Source: Bugula neritina | Lineage: Eukaryota; Bryozoa; Gymnolaemata; Cheilostomatida; Bugulidae | Reading direction: 5' to 3' | NCBI GenBank assembly: GCA_964035545.1 | Contig: OZ037766.1 | Location: forward strand, 4,193,722-4,257,721 | Length of the DNA: 64,000 nucleotides | Shown here: in pieces, positions 9,310 through 22,600 of the stretch | How positions within the stretch are numbered: position 1 is the first letter of the stretch | Layout of the letters: every line of letters starts with the position of its first letter | The notes under the pieces: generated by a model | The model's database searches: none | Seen by the model: the letters and a program-made list of their open reading frames with translations, nothing else | What the model was told of the DNA's origin: nothing | Program-made: the position numbers and the translations under genes

Positions 9310-9658
9310 TGTGATAAACTTGTGGGTTGAATGTAACTTAGTGCAGAACAAGATAGGTTGAAGTAGTAGAGTTCCAAATGTTTATTATAGTATAAAAATA
9401 ATGTCAACTTGTCTAGGCGAGCTCCAGTAGTAGACTGGCTTAACACCGTAACTCGCCTGCTTTTATATACAGCGAACAAAAGAACATAAAACAAAGAATC
9501 TTTTGTGTGTGTGGCCCGAAGTTCGGTAGCTCCGAAATTCGGCAGGCCCGAAGATCGGGGGAACCGATCTTCGGTCAAGCCGAAACTCGGAACTCCGAAT
9601 TTCGGACCCCAATTAACATTATTGAACAAAAGAACAAACCAAGGCATAATCTATCACA
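9310..9658 (-). repeat. 5' LTR of the gypsy element
   Basis: Same 349 bp as 1867-2215, offset by 7,443 bases. It lies upstream of gag in the direction of transcription and so drives the genomic RNA. The primer site starts one base inside it. Confidence 0.96.
9460..9469 (-). promoter_or_regulatory. LTR TATA box
   Basis: TATATAAAAG on the minus strand, upstream of the AATAAA signal at 9381-9386 and downstream of the palindrome array, which is the usual LTR order. The identical box in the 3' LTR is 2017-2026. Confidence 0.7.
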
Positions 9659-9662
9659 ATAT
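9659..9662. repeat. Target-site duplication, right
   Basis: ATAT directly after the right LTR, matching 1863-1866. Confidence 0.65.
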
Positions 9663-10689
9663 ATTCAGTATAGATCTAGATGTTGAAAGTATTAAAAATT
9701 CTATTGAATACCAATATAAAGAATTAAACCCAATCAACATGATAATCACTAACAGAGTCAATGAAATTCTCATTTTTAGTCTAAGAATAAAAATAAACTT
9801 TGGTATGGGAGTAAATCTCAATGACATTTAGTCACAGTGAGTAAATTACTGTGTTTGATTTCAATAAAATATATGATTTGATTAATAATTTAATTAAATG
9901 AATGAGATAATCACCATAGTTAGTATTCATTAAACAACTCATTTAAAGTAAGTGACTGTTAAATCACTTATAAAATAGTAGCATGCTGTATCATGTTAGT
10001 GTATGGAGATATTTTTATTTTCTATTGTTTCTTATAATTTTTTGCAATAACTTTCGTAAATATGCTAGCTGCATTCTAGATAACAGTACTACAGGGGGAG
10101 GGGGAGGGAGGGGGCAAAGAACTTTTAAGAAATTGACATATTATGCTTCAGTTTAATTTTTTAACCAGCATTAGAATGATAAATCTAGAAGTGAATTAGC
10201 TAAATCTGTGTTTTTTACTATAAAACTTATATAAAGTTAGTGTTGTTTTAGCTCACTGCATATTGATTTTAATATGTTGCAATGAAACATATTGTTTACT
10301 AATTTTATTGAATAAAAGACTTCTTTGACTAAGAAATGCTGCAGCATTTTTTATTTAATATACTTTCAAGTAAATGGGAAGTATTTACTAATACATGATA
10401 AAAATTATGTGCAAATATTTGTCAATAAAGGGAAGAAATAAATTGCTTTAAAGTTTTTAATGCTAAATACAAATGGTATTTTGCTTACAACAGATGAAAT
10501 TTCTTTTGGATTCTGCATAAACCAACTTTAGTAATTTATGTACTCATAGCTCTGAACAACTTATACTTTTATAAAACAGTTGATTCTGGTGTTGTTGGGC
10601 CTCAAGTTTGCGTTTGCAATTTGTAAATTACTCTTTAAATAGATTGATGATCAGGTATTGGAAGTTAATGGTTTAACGCTGTGAGGGTA
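9663..10689. other. Intergenic DNA upstream of CFAP92-like gene
   Basis: AT-rich, with no supported gene. It holds the G-rich run at 10094-10114. I see no clear TATA box or other promoter element before the ATG at 10690. The 5' UTR probably lies in its right end. Confidence 0.5.
10094..10114 (+). promoter_or_regulatory. G-quadruplex motif upstream of CFAP92-like gene
   Basis: Four G-runs separated by single A bases (5, 5, 3 and 4 or more G) on the coding strand, about 580 bases before the start codon. It stands out in otherwise AT-rich DNA. A promoter role is only a guess. Confidence 0.45.
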
Positions 10690-13600
10690 ATGGAAGGGGA
10701 TAGTAAGATAGTAAATCATTCAGAAGAGCCTAATGCTGATGAAGAGCCAAGTGTGCCTACCACCCCACTGCCAAGGTCAGCAGTTATCGTATTCTTTTGA
10801 AGATATATCTCTTTTGGTTTTAACTATTAAAATTTCTTTTTTCACTTTTATGGATGGCAAAATTTGTCAGCTGATAAATCTAATTTTTATTTGAACTTTT
10901 TTCAATAACATAATTTGCAGTAAATATTGTAAGATTTTCTATAAAATTTATAGCAGTTTTTTTAACATTTTATCATAAACTAATTTGAGTGCTTTAGATA
11001 GTTTTGCATAATTTAATTTTTTGTTCTCCAAGCTGCCAATATATTTCCATTATTATATCACTGTTGATTTGTAGCATTTTGTCCAAAAATCTTCATTCAC
11101 TCAATCTCTTTACTTACTCATTCTATTCACTCTCTCTTTTTCTTTATTCACTTACTCACTCAATCAGTCACTCGGTCACTGTTTACTCATTCACTCACTA
11201 ACTCACTCACTAACTCACTCACTCATTAACTCACTCACTCACCCACTTACTCACTCACTGACTTTATTCACTCACTCACTAACTCACTCACCCACTCACT
11301 CATTCACTTCACTCACTTACTCACTCACTCACTCACTCACTCACTCACTCACTCACTCACTCACTCACTCACTCACTCACTCACTCACTCACTCACTCAC
11401 TCACTCACTTACTTAACTATACCTGCTCTATATACTATACCCGACGTCTGCAGGTCAGAGAGTCAGTTGAGTCAGAGTCAGGCAAGTGAAGTAGAAGAAA
11501 GTAAACACTCATCTGCTGGTAGACCTAGTAGTACTAAGTCACCTGGTTCAAGAAACGCTAGTGTTACCAGCTTTGTTACTGTTTCCTCAGCTGGTAGGAA
11601 ATCACGGGCTAAAAGTGCCGCTAGCACTCCTGATGTTCCAGAAACTCACCAGGTTACTTTTACTGTGACTGTGTCAGCAGCCGTGCCAGCAGGTAAATTT
11701 ATACACTGGGATTTGTAATTTAAACAAGAAATCTTGTGTAGTTAGTGAAATTGTTGTGCTCAGGTCACTATGAAACAAATTTTGGAAAATAGAGCAGTAT
11801 TCCGAAGGCCTATTGCTCCGAAGGCCGATTGCTCCGAAGGCCCATTGCTCCGAACGCCTGTTGGTCCGAAAATGAGTAGAGTTATTTGTTGTTTGTTATA
11901 TTTTGCACAAATCTCAACTGAAACCCCGTGTTTATATCTTCTAGAAAGAATTGTGGAAAATACTCAGATGTAAGTGCTGTGAAATATTTATATGCAAAAT
12001 GTATTTCTCTATTCAACTCTTGCAGATAAAAATCCTCCTAAAAGGATGTTTGACCGTAGCTATTATAAAGGCGAGCGCTCAGTCATGTTTTCTGGGATAG
12101 ATTCTAAGCATGGTGCTCTATGTTTACTCACTTGAAGTTTCTTCTAATGTTCCATTAATTCTGTTATGTTGTGTTGCGTTGCATTTAACTATCACTGTAG
12201 TATCTTGTATGTATTTGAGTATTACAATTATATAACCATGTTCTGATGTTGGTCATTCTGTGTGTACTGTTACACGTCTACATAATTCGCCACTTCTTTA
12301 TTATTATTTACATGATATTCTAAATTGTATGTATTTAAATTTAGCCAATGCAAGGTCTACAAAGAGTAGATATAGTTCGACGCATTTATATTATTTAGTG
12401 TAGGGTTTTTTATTGTTAACAACTGCTATTGAAGGATGAGAAAATATAAGTGTATTCATAAATTATATTAATGTTTATATATTAGATCAAATTAAAATTT
12501 AGTATATTATATTTTCAAGTGGTATATTTTCAAGTATTTTTTGCATGTTACACTTGACCATTTGTAGTGTACTGATTTTTTTTAGAAACACTCTGTGAAT
12601 AAAATATTTAATTTTGATCTTTAGTGTATGATGAAGAAGGCGACAAGAACAAAAGTAAACGAGTCGTCAGTGATCCTAAGCCTCAGGCGTTTTATCACAT
12701 TGAATATTTTCTGCTGCCTACTGACGTCGACCCTAACAAAACTGATATTACCTTGTTTGGAATAGCTGCTAAGATATACCCTGAGAAGCAAGATGCTAAG
12801 GTGATGAAGACGTGGACAGAAGGAAACAAAACATGGATAGCCTGGGCTCAGAGGTTTGTATATTTGTTGGATTGCTAAGCTTTAAGGCTGCTTTACATCT
12901 TTTTGTCATTTGCTATTAGTCTAAATTTTATTATATATTTATTTACAGCATTTTTTAAGTCTTTCTGCAGAGTTGTCTGTTCAAATTTCTTTTGCAACTA
13001 TTGCTAATTATCATCAATTGCGTGAATGCGCTTTTGTCACCAAGTAATGACATTATACTAAGAAGAATAAAATATGCCTAGTTTGCTTTGAACTGACAGG
13101 TATAAGAATATATAACCTTTTTTAGCATGCTTATAAAACATTTTATTAAAGTTTTTTTATTAAATTTACAGAAATTGATTTATGCAGATCTAGAATATGT
13201 GAGAAAAGTCTGAGTTTCAGATGACTTGCCCTTGTCACAGTGCCTGCTTGTTCTGCAAGTAGCAAGTTGTTTAATGCAGTTCATCTTATTCTATTAACTC
13301 TTTTAGTCACGTTGTAAATCTGACAAGCGATATGCTGAAAAAGCTCTGCTACCATAAGCTTGTTGTAAGAATTTGGGACACGCGAGACAAGTTTGGGCCA
13401 AAGGCTAGATTTGATAGACCGAGAGCTTTCAAGTTTCCGCAACAAAAACCAGGTTCACTAGAGATAGAATAAAAACTAATGATTATTACCTGTACATTTT
13501 ATTTTAGCAATAAACTCATGATTACCTAGAGTAATGAAGTTGCTGCATTCACACCAATGAAAACATGTTTATCTAAATTTGCATGCAGGTGAAGACTTGG

Positions 13601-16600
13601 ATGATATCAGTGGTGTGAAGACGTTTATCTCAAGGATGTGCAAAGCTTACACAAGACGACTCCCAAAGAACTCATATGAGAGAGCATTGCCTCAGCCTGT
13701 GGTCACGGAGAGCAAGTCTAAAGGTATGACAACTCCTTCGTCACCACGAGAGAAAATACTGTTATACTGTATTTGTACTTGTGCATTAATAATTACTAGG
13801 AGTTATGTTTCCTTGCTTATATTGATGATGGATCTCATTACCTTCATTTATCTCAAAGATAATCATGCTACTGATTTTTAAAAACAAAATTATTTTTTGA
13901 ACCTCAATTTACCTAATATTCAGGGACAAGTTACAGTTAACCAGTAAGACAAATTATCCGGACATCATTAGCAACGTTCCAATCTACAATATTATGTGGA
14001 GGATATGCATATTATGTTTCTTGCTATACATTTGTATTACCACCTTTCTTTCTCATCGTAGCTAAGCTAGCCGACTCTGAATTTACCCAGAATGCCGGGT
14101 TACCCGGAGTGGCAGCACATCCTGTGGAGTTCCGGGATGCTGACGAAGTTCCTTGCTTGCTTCTCGGACACCCGGATATGGAGTACAAGTGAGTCTTCTT
14201 TCCCTTTCTTAGCGCTACTACTACTACTACTACTGCTACTACTACTACTGCTACTACTACCGCTACTACTACTACTCTAATAATGACAGGGTTACTTAAC
14301 TTGATTTGACTAAGTTTTGGGGATCAGTTGTGATTGGTTCATAAGTAGTTAATTCTCTATTGCTTAGCAACATCAGGTATTATGTAGACCTTTGACGCAG
14401 TGATAAACTAGTATCTAAATTTTTCCTAGATGGCAGGTTTTTAATATGTAAATTTACAGTCTGTATTTAATTTTTATACATATTTATCAACTATAAGGAA
14501 AAGTGAAGATTTGTCTTGTAAATCTAGCTAATTTGTGTGAATTGTAATTATGTTTTCGATATATCACTGCTGGTACCAGTTTGTACTTTCTCTGCATGCT
14601 TGGTTTTTAACAAAAATATTAGATTTAAACTTATAAGCCTAATGCTATTTAGTTAGTTACTATTACTAAATTTTACTTTTTTCTCAAAAACATTATTCTA
14701 AAACTAAATTAGATTTTACTGTAATACTTTTTATAATGATTTCTATTTACAAGTAAAGAATAGGTGAGAGTAAATGACTGGTTTGATTGGCTACAATGGC
14801 TTGCAGGGGCAACTTAAGCTATTTGTATTTTAATCTTACAGAACTTATTCTAAGTTGGTTGAGTTGGCCAAGTTGGAGTCCCAGCACATAGGCAAAAGCT
14901 TACTGAGAAAGAACCTGCATGTAAACAGGAAGTCCCCGGATGGGGTGGCTGAACAGACAGATGAACGGAAGAAATCACCTACTAGTAGGCTTATTATGCA
15001 GACTATACTCTCTAACAGCTCTATATTTCTACGACAACTGGTTTAAATGGCAGTTGCCAGTTTAATTGGAATATACTCAGGCAGTGTTCAATCATACTAA
15101 CCATTTATAAAAAAGTTGTGTATTCTGTATTATTAGCTGTTTCAACAAAGTACACCACCATCACATAATTTATCTTGTATTTTATATAGCAATGTTATAA
15201 TGTGCATAACTGCTGTTGGTCTCATATGATTGATGCTTTGTAACAGCAGAGGACTTTTATAAACTGGCTTGTCAAGATTATTGAAAATTATATTCCTTTT
15301 TGAAAAGAAAATATGAAGTTACTGCCAAGATGTGGCATAAAATAATGAAATTTGGGTCTTAAGAAAGAATAAAAAAAGTTCTCTTTCCCTCAAAAAGCAT
15401 AAGTAATAGTTTATTAAACATTAGTAGCTTGTGTTATTAAAAATACTAAATGACTGTATTTAATTAAATATCATTGTTGTGGTGATATACTTATCACTAG
15501 ATGGTGATGGTGAGAGAGGTCCTGGGCAAAAGAGCACAACTCCCATTTCAAGAATGAAAAAGTTCCCTAGAGACAAGAAAGCCGAGCAGGTTGCTAAGGA
15601 AGCTGCTGAGTATGCCAAAAAACATGGCGTGTGCTCTATCCATGTGCCCGTAGGCCCCTTGTTTGTAGGTAGGTGAAAGGAATTAGTTTTGTTGAAAAGC
15701 ACTCGGTTTTTTATAACTGAAACTAAAACGATTCTAATTCTTTTCCATGTTTTAAAGTTAGAAGTTGCACACTTTTTTTAGCTTAGCATAAACTTTGTTA
15801 TTTTGCTTTTTATTGAGTTTAGTAACCATCAATTAAATATGCCTGTGAAACTTAATTTTCATCATATATATACAAGTTTTTTGTAAAATAAAGAAAGCAT
15901 TAATGCTTTCATTTGCTTTTAAAATGAACCCTTCAAAAATAAGTTCAGCCAATTGAGACATCAAAATATTCTGTCAAAGTTGTTTCCTAATTTAATTGCT
16001 TTACTCTATACATGCATACATACATTATTGGTATTTGTACGTGCGCAATAAAACGTAAACCGCGTATGGCTTCACTTTTAAATAGCTTTGCTTGCTTTAC
16101 TATTTAACACCATTAAATCTGTCAGGTGCCAATTAAATTGCTCATATTAAACCCTCTAATATTTGGCAATGATATTTCATCTGCTAGCAAAGGAAGAAGG
16201 TAATGTATAATACAATGATACATATTGTAACATTTCCAATACTAATCCACTCCTCTATCTCTCTATTGAGTATGCTTCACTCTAGCTTAGCATGCTTATA
16301 CCAGATTATTTCAAGGTGCAGATCCATTTCTCATGAGGTGTTGTAATAAACTTGGGCTTATTTTAGAATACTTTTAGTGGAATAGTTTAATGAATGACTG
16401 GGGGGGGGGGGGTAGCATTTCATGTGATGTATTACCAATAATTTATAACTAATACTTATTTTCCAATTACAATCTGACATGTATAAAATTCGGTTAATTT
16501 TTTGTTTTATTGTTAGTAATATACATAGCTTTCAGTGTTTAGGGTCATTTGTCATATAGCCTTTTGGTATTATTATAAAGCCTAGGGTTTGCACTTTGCT

Positions 16601-19600
16601 GAAATTAGTAAACGTGGGTTTTTAAACTGTAACATATTTTCTCAAATACGGCAATACAAAAATGTCTGAAAATGTTAACAATAGTAAGAACTTCATTGAT
16701 CTAATTTAAGACATTCTTGGGTTACCTTTATCCTTGTACATAACAAGGTTTAATTTTTCTAATTTACATTTCTTAAAGTTTAGTTTTAAGCTTTTTAATG
16801 ATACAAGAAAGTGCCTAATGACAGAATACAAAATTAGTTTTTATAGCTCAGCAAGCTGAACCAAATAGTTTACTTTATGTTGTTTATTAGTATAATTTTA
16901 AAGTATTATTATCTCGAGCTTTACCTTCTGTGTTCTCCACCTTCTCTCATCCCAGCTTATACCTCTTCAGTTTTTGCAACTGTAACCCAGTCATTCCTGC
17001 CACTTTAACTTATCGATTTTGAGAATTGATAATAAAATAATTCAAAAAAAATAAACTATTGTTTAGCTATTTTGAAATTAGCATTGTTTTTAGTGTTTTC
17101 CAGCAACAAAAAAATTACAATTTAATCTTGCTGCTCTCATGAAATATTTTATTTTTAATTTTGTTAGAAAAGAGATTCAACTATTATGTTAGAAATTTTT
17201 ATGCAATACCTCATTGCAACTGTTGTTCACTATTTAGGGCAAAGGATGTGTATAAAGCGTTTGAACACACCAGTCAATTCTGTGTTAGATGCCTTCGTGT
17301 CGGTATCAATCGACAGAGATTTGCTGACTCCCTCGCTCACCAAAGAGCTTAACCCGATGTCCATCAACATCAAGTCAGTGAAGAATCTTCCGGATGATCC
17401 TGTAGACTACCAGGAACTGAGAACAAAGTGAGTCATTGTGTTACTGGTTGATAACCTTTTCATGTCTAAGGTTTTTGTATGTCATTAGAAAGCTTTAGTC
17501 CCAATAACTTTGCTGAAGTAACGATGTTCAGACTATGAAACGTATTTATGGTGAAGCAGGGTGGTATTGTCTAATGCAGGAGTTATGTTGTGTATGGTTA
17601 TGTTCCAGGTGTCACCCCTGTTCACTTTCCTACCAGTTCTTCAAGCATGAAGTTTATCAGACAAAAGGGAAACCTCAAGCTAAAAATTTGCATTGGGATG
17701 ACCAAAATGTGGTAAATAGCTTTTTCATTTTACATACCAGGTTTTTTGGTAACTCACCTTATAACTCAGAACAAATTTAATCATTTGTTATTGTGTGCTT
17801 TTATATTTTTATACTTGATAAGGCTTTAATTCAGTTAGGTTAGCTCCTGTGGAAAGCCAATTAAACTTCCTATTTTATTCGAAAGTAATTTATCTACAAG
17901 TTTCCATTAAGACTGTTATGACACAGCTACATGTACATAATGTCAAAGTGCTGTAAGCAGTTGCCCTATGAATGTATATATAGTACAACACACTCTGTTA
18001 GTTGTTAGTGACACCCTTTGCAGGTGCTACTTGGCACTATTCCAAGATCGGAGTTGGTGAACTACCTCTTGGGACCTCCCATGGAGATTGAGTTGCACGA
18101 TAGGGACAAGCTTCCAAATAATTCACAGCTCCAGCCTGCTCTGTTTGGTCAAGATGGAGAGGATGAAAAAATCAACAATGTTGGATATATTTCTAGTGAG
18201 TAAAATATGATTTTGTCTTAAAATAACTTACTCCAGAAGCAATAAGAAAAGTAACATGAATATTATCTGTAATATAGTAATATAGTAATAATGTGTATAT
18301 AATCAATATTTTAATAGAAGGCTAAACACTGTGAAGATGAGGTAGGCGCAGTAATGCAAAAATTGAGAAAAGCCTGTGTTCTAGATTAGAAATTTAACAA
18401 AAGAAGTTATGTTCTCGAAAAACTAAACCTCAAACCAAAGTTTAATAAATACATTTAAAGAACTTAGACTATCTCAATTTCTCCACTACTACAACTAAAT
18501 GGTATATGATATTATTAGCCTATTTGTAAATATATTTGTTGTATTTTCTGTTCACCCATATGTTTTGAAGTGCATGGGAAAAACTGCTGAATGCTTTACT
18601 GTAATACGTGAACATTATGCATCATATTTTATAGCATGCAGTACAATGAATATTATTGTGATTTTCCGGAATTGTTCAAAATTTGTGAGTTCACTCAATG
18701 TTATCTGTCTTGACAACTCTGTGCTATGTTTTATTGTCTTCCCTTGGTTGAACTAAAACCACGCTGTTTTGCAGGGAGACGTACTCAGTACAATGCTTTG
18801 AAAAATCGGCCGTCGTCATGGGACCCCTATGGCGTTGCTAAGGTAAACATGTCTGAGTTTATGTTAGGACAGAAGGTGCTCAATCTACAGATACCAGTAC
18901 ACAGCTGTACTATACCAGACATACTTGGCAGGGAGACTGAAGCTGGCCGGATAAGGGTAACTGTTGGTCTTCACTTCGTTTTAACTTATAATTCTAATCA
19001 TAAAATTAATTTATTATTGTTTTTACTTGAAGTATTGAGAGAATAATGCTTTGCAGTAAACTTTTTCTTCATAATAATAGAGATCTTTTCTTCTTTAAAA
19101 ATGTAACTAAACTGCAGCCATATGTTAAACATTGACATTTTCAACTCTGATGATAGTCGGTTTTGTGATGATGGATATGGGGGGGGGGCACTATAAATAT
19201 ATAATATGTGAGGTGCATACATGTGCCATGCTTTTCTGCAGCTTATGCTTAGGAGCTGAGGTTTTGGCAGAAGTTGTCTTCCTTCTGCAGAAGTTATTAT
19301 TGCACTGTTTATAGTTTATAGTGTAAATGGTATAACCCACCTTCTTCTACTGGTTAGATTAACGCTATCTTCATACCACTTTATAATATTAGTTGCTATG
19401 CTATGGCAGGTAATGGGTCTACCAGGGAGTGTAGACGGACCTTCTGAACCCCCCATGACTCCAGGAGCGTACATGGACTCCCACACTATGATTAAAGTTA
19501 GACTAGAGTTGGCTGTGCCCCTGATCACCCCCCAGGAAGTTGCAGCTAAACCCCACATACCCATCACTCAGGAGGTAAAGCTTACTTAGCTAGTTTATAG

Positions 19601-22600
19601 TCTCTCGTGTGACACAGTGTTTGTGATCAGTCTATTATATGTTTGTTTAGCAGTGTATTGTGGCTATTTATTTAATTTTCTTTGCATTTTTATTCATAAA
19701 TAATAAGAGTTGATACAGATGCCTTTCTAGAATGCATTATATCCTTTCTTGTGTTGTCACAGAACATAGTGAGCCATCAAAAATTGAGTGTTTACTTTGA
19801 TTGTTGATATTATGCAATTGTGTATATCTTGCATAAAATTGCAGGAGAGTTATTATTGAAGATTTTTTTCTGAAGTGATTATCTAGCACGTGACACAATT
19901 ATTGTACTTTTGTAAGGCATATTTAGTGAGGTTTGGCAGGAAATTTAGACAAACCTTCCTTAGCACTACTTTAAAATGTTTAAGCCATATATCTTGCGGC
20001 AAAAGGAGTGTTCATAGCCAAAAAAACAAACACCAAGCTATTTTAGAGATGTGCTTTTGTCTAAAAACCTGTAAGGCTAATTCATGTAGGTGACCATAAT
20101 TTTTCTAACTGGTGTTTTTGCTGATTGATTTTTTTAGTGCCCATTTGGACGAATAGTGTACGTTCTGGACCAACGCAATAGACTAATTGCCAAAAATCTC
20201 TTGAGTCTTGTATCAAAGATCAACGCTAAGAGCTTAGGACTGGACAATCTTTCTGCAGTAGTCCTGGATGCAGCCCTTTCCACTTACAAACTCACCATGT
20301 AAGTTACAGCTCAACTCTTTACCTGCCGTATGCTACATGCTGCTGTGAGAGTGTGTGAGTACAGCTAGTAGAATGGTAGCTGCTTATATTGATGCCTAAC
20401 CTCTGTCAAACTTTATGGAAACAGTTTAAAATAAAAAGATTTTATTAATAATCTGTATATTGTAAGAAGTTCTCTCAACTCGTACATAAAGAGTTTTGAC
20501 GCTTTAAAGCAAATATTTTGCTTACAAAAAAATTATTTTGTACATAATTTGCAATTTTAGCAATTGTATTTTTAGCTTTCATTTATTTTATGACAATTTC
20601 TTTTACAGTTATGGTCTCTTATCTCTAATTTTACAAATTCTCTATAAGATATTTAACAATCATAGCATGAACTGACTCCTGAGAAAAGCTTGGATTTTCA
20701 ACTCCCAATAGTTTTATTTGCATGGGCTGTTTATCTTAATATTATTAATTAACATTAAAAATGTTAATTATTAATTTTAATTATTAATGTTAATATTATT
20801 AATATTATTAATTATAATAATTAATATTAGCTTAGGTAATGGATAAGCTATCAGATGTGCATACATGTGTATATATTTTAGTGAACAGCAGAAGAGAAAA
20901 GATTTGGACATTGTAACCGGTTTCCAGCTGCTGGATGGTAAAAATCATGTCTTTGTTCTGGAAGGTTTGAAAGATGGGGGAATACAGAAAATTTGGGATT
21001 CCATCAGCAAACCTAAAGAAGGTTTGATTTACAGAGTTACTGAGGATTATCTTAGAATACGATTGAGTTAAATATAGATTAGCGTATAAAGCAGTTATCA
21101 TATACTTTTTTGAACTTTACACTTTCAAGCCAGCTCAGTAACTAACCTGTGTGTTGTAGCAGCTAAAAATAGCATGCAATGAAACTCGGCAGTAATTAGT
21201 ATAAGTTTTATAATACAACAAACTCCAGAGCCTAACGAAAGTGACATCAGTATGAACGACACAAAACTTATTATAAAATAAAGTTGTTTGGGCATACAAC
21301 CCTTAAACAGTATGTAGATAATAGCTATTTTAATACTGCATACCTGAAGTGTGTCAGGGATTCTTATATAGGTTTGATATTATAAACAATTGATCAAATT
21401 TTAGTAATTTAAGGAAATCTTGGCTTTTTATAGGTGTAAAGGTGTTGTATAATTCTGATCTATCTTGTGGACACAGACTATACGGAGCTCTAGACGTAGA
21501 CTTGACTAGAGTCAAGCTCCATGAGCCTTTAGAGCTCATTGTGCAGCAGCCATTGTTATTTGTGAGAGACATGGTACCCAGAAGCTGTTTTCTAGCTCTT
21601 ACTAAGTTAGACCAGGTGAATATCGTTTTTTGCACCTCAATGAATGGTGGCATTTTATTGTATCCTATGCCTGTGCTAAAAGTAGAAAATTTCTCATTTT
21701 TTTTGATAAAACAATTTTATTCTAGTTGCTTTCTTGTTCTAAACACAAGCAGTTATTTGTTTTGTTTTAGCAAAATTCTATGAGAATCATGAAGATCAAC
21801 TGCAAGTTTAGGCTTACACTGTTATAGTTTGTATTTGCTATGTACATTTCCATTTAAACACCACTTGAAAAGTGTTACTGTATTGTGCTGTGGCATACTC
21901 TATGATTAGTTTCTAAAGAACCTTCTCATTATATAAACATCTGTGTTTATATTGAGTAGCTGGTGAACTGCACTAACTTGAAGGCTGCTGGTCGAAACGA
22001 TCTCTTTCCTACATCTGATGAAGTTATATCAATGAGCAGAGAGTTCGGTGTTCCTCTCACTGCTGAAGACATCATTGCTGGTGGGTTCTTGGTTTTACTT
22101 TACGCTTGCTGACACCATTGTGATACCTTGCTGACACCATTGTGACAACTTGCTGAAACCTTATTGACACCATTGTGCCACCTTACTGACACTTTACTAA
22201 TACTATTGTGATACCTTGCTGACACCATTGTGCCACCTTGCTGACACTTTATTAATACTATTGTGATACCTTGCTGACACCATTGTTCCACCTTGCTGAC
22301 TCTTTACTAATACTATTGTGATACCTTGCTGACACCATTGTTCCACCTTGCTGACTCTTTACTAATACTATTGTGATACCTTGCTGATACCATTGTTCCA
22401 CCTTGCTGACACTTTAATAATACTATTGTGATACCTTGCTGACACCATTACCCTATCTTGTCTGTTGAGAATTTGTTCCTACTTAGAACATTCTTTGCTG
22501 GTAGAAATTTTCATTTTAATGGGTTGCAATGCTGGTCATCACAAGTTAGTTTAAAATGATGCAATTATTTTGTAAATGTGGTTAGCTTCTGTTATGTTAT

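Larger units (their letters stand above)
1867..9658 (-). mobile_element. Complete Ty3/gypsy LTR retrotransposon
   Basis: A 7,792-bp element read on the minus strand, so its 5' LTR is the right-hand copy. In order it has the 5' LTR (9310-9658), tRNA-Leu primer site, gag, a frameshift site, pol (protease, reverse transcriptase, RNase H, integrase, extension), a short purine-rich tract and the 3' LTR (1867-2215). The two LTRs look identical base for base and both main frames are open, so the insertion is recent and may be functional. The LTR ends are TGTGATA...TATCACA, flanked by a 4-bp ATAT target duplication. Protease-RT-RNaseH-integrase order and the D-D(35)E integrase place it in Ty3/gypsy. 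There is no env-like frame. Its coding part is far richer in GC than the host DNA. Confidence 0.97.

Noticed and set aside
2436-9314. Many plus-strand frames of 60-190 codons inside the gypsy element
   Set aside because: Shadows of GC-rich gag and pol on the other strand; no domains.
22100-22291. Minus-strand frame rich in QQG/CQQ repeats
   Set aside because: Arises from the 55-bp intronic minisatellite; it has no splice context.
22100-22450. CRISPR-like array
   Set aside because: The repeats are contiguous and degenerate, without unique spacers, in an animal intron.
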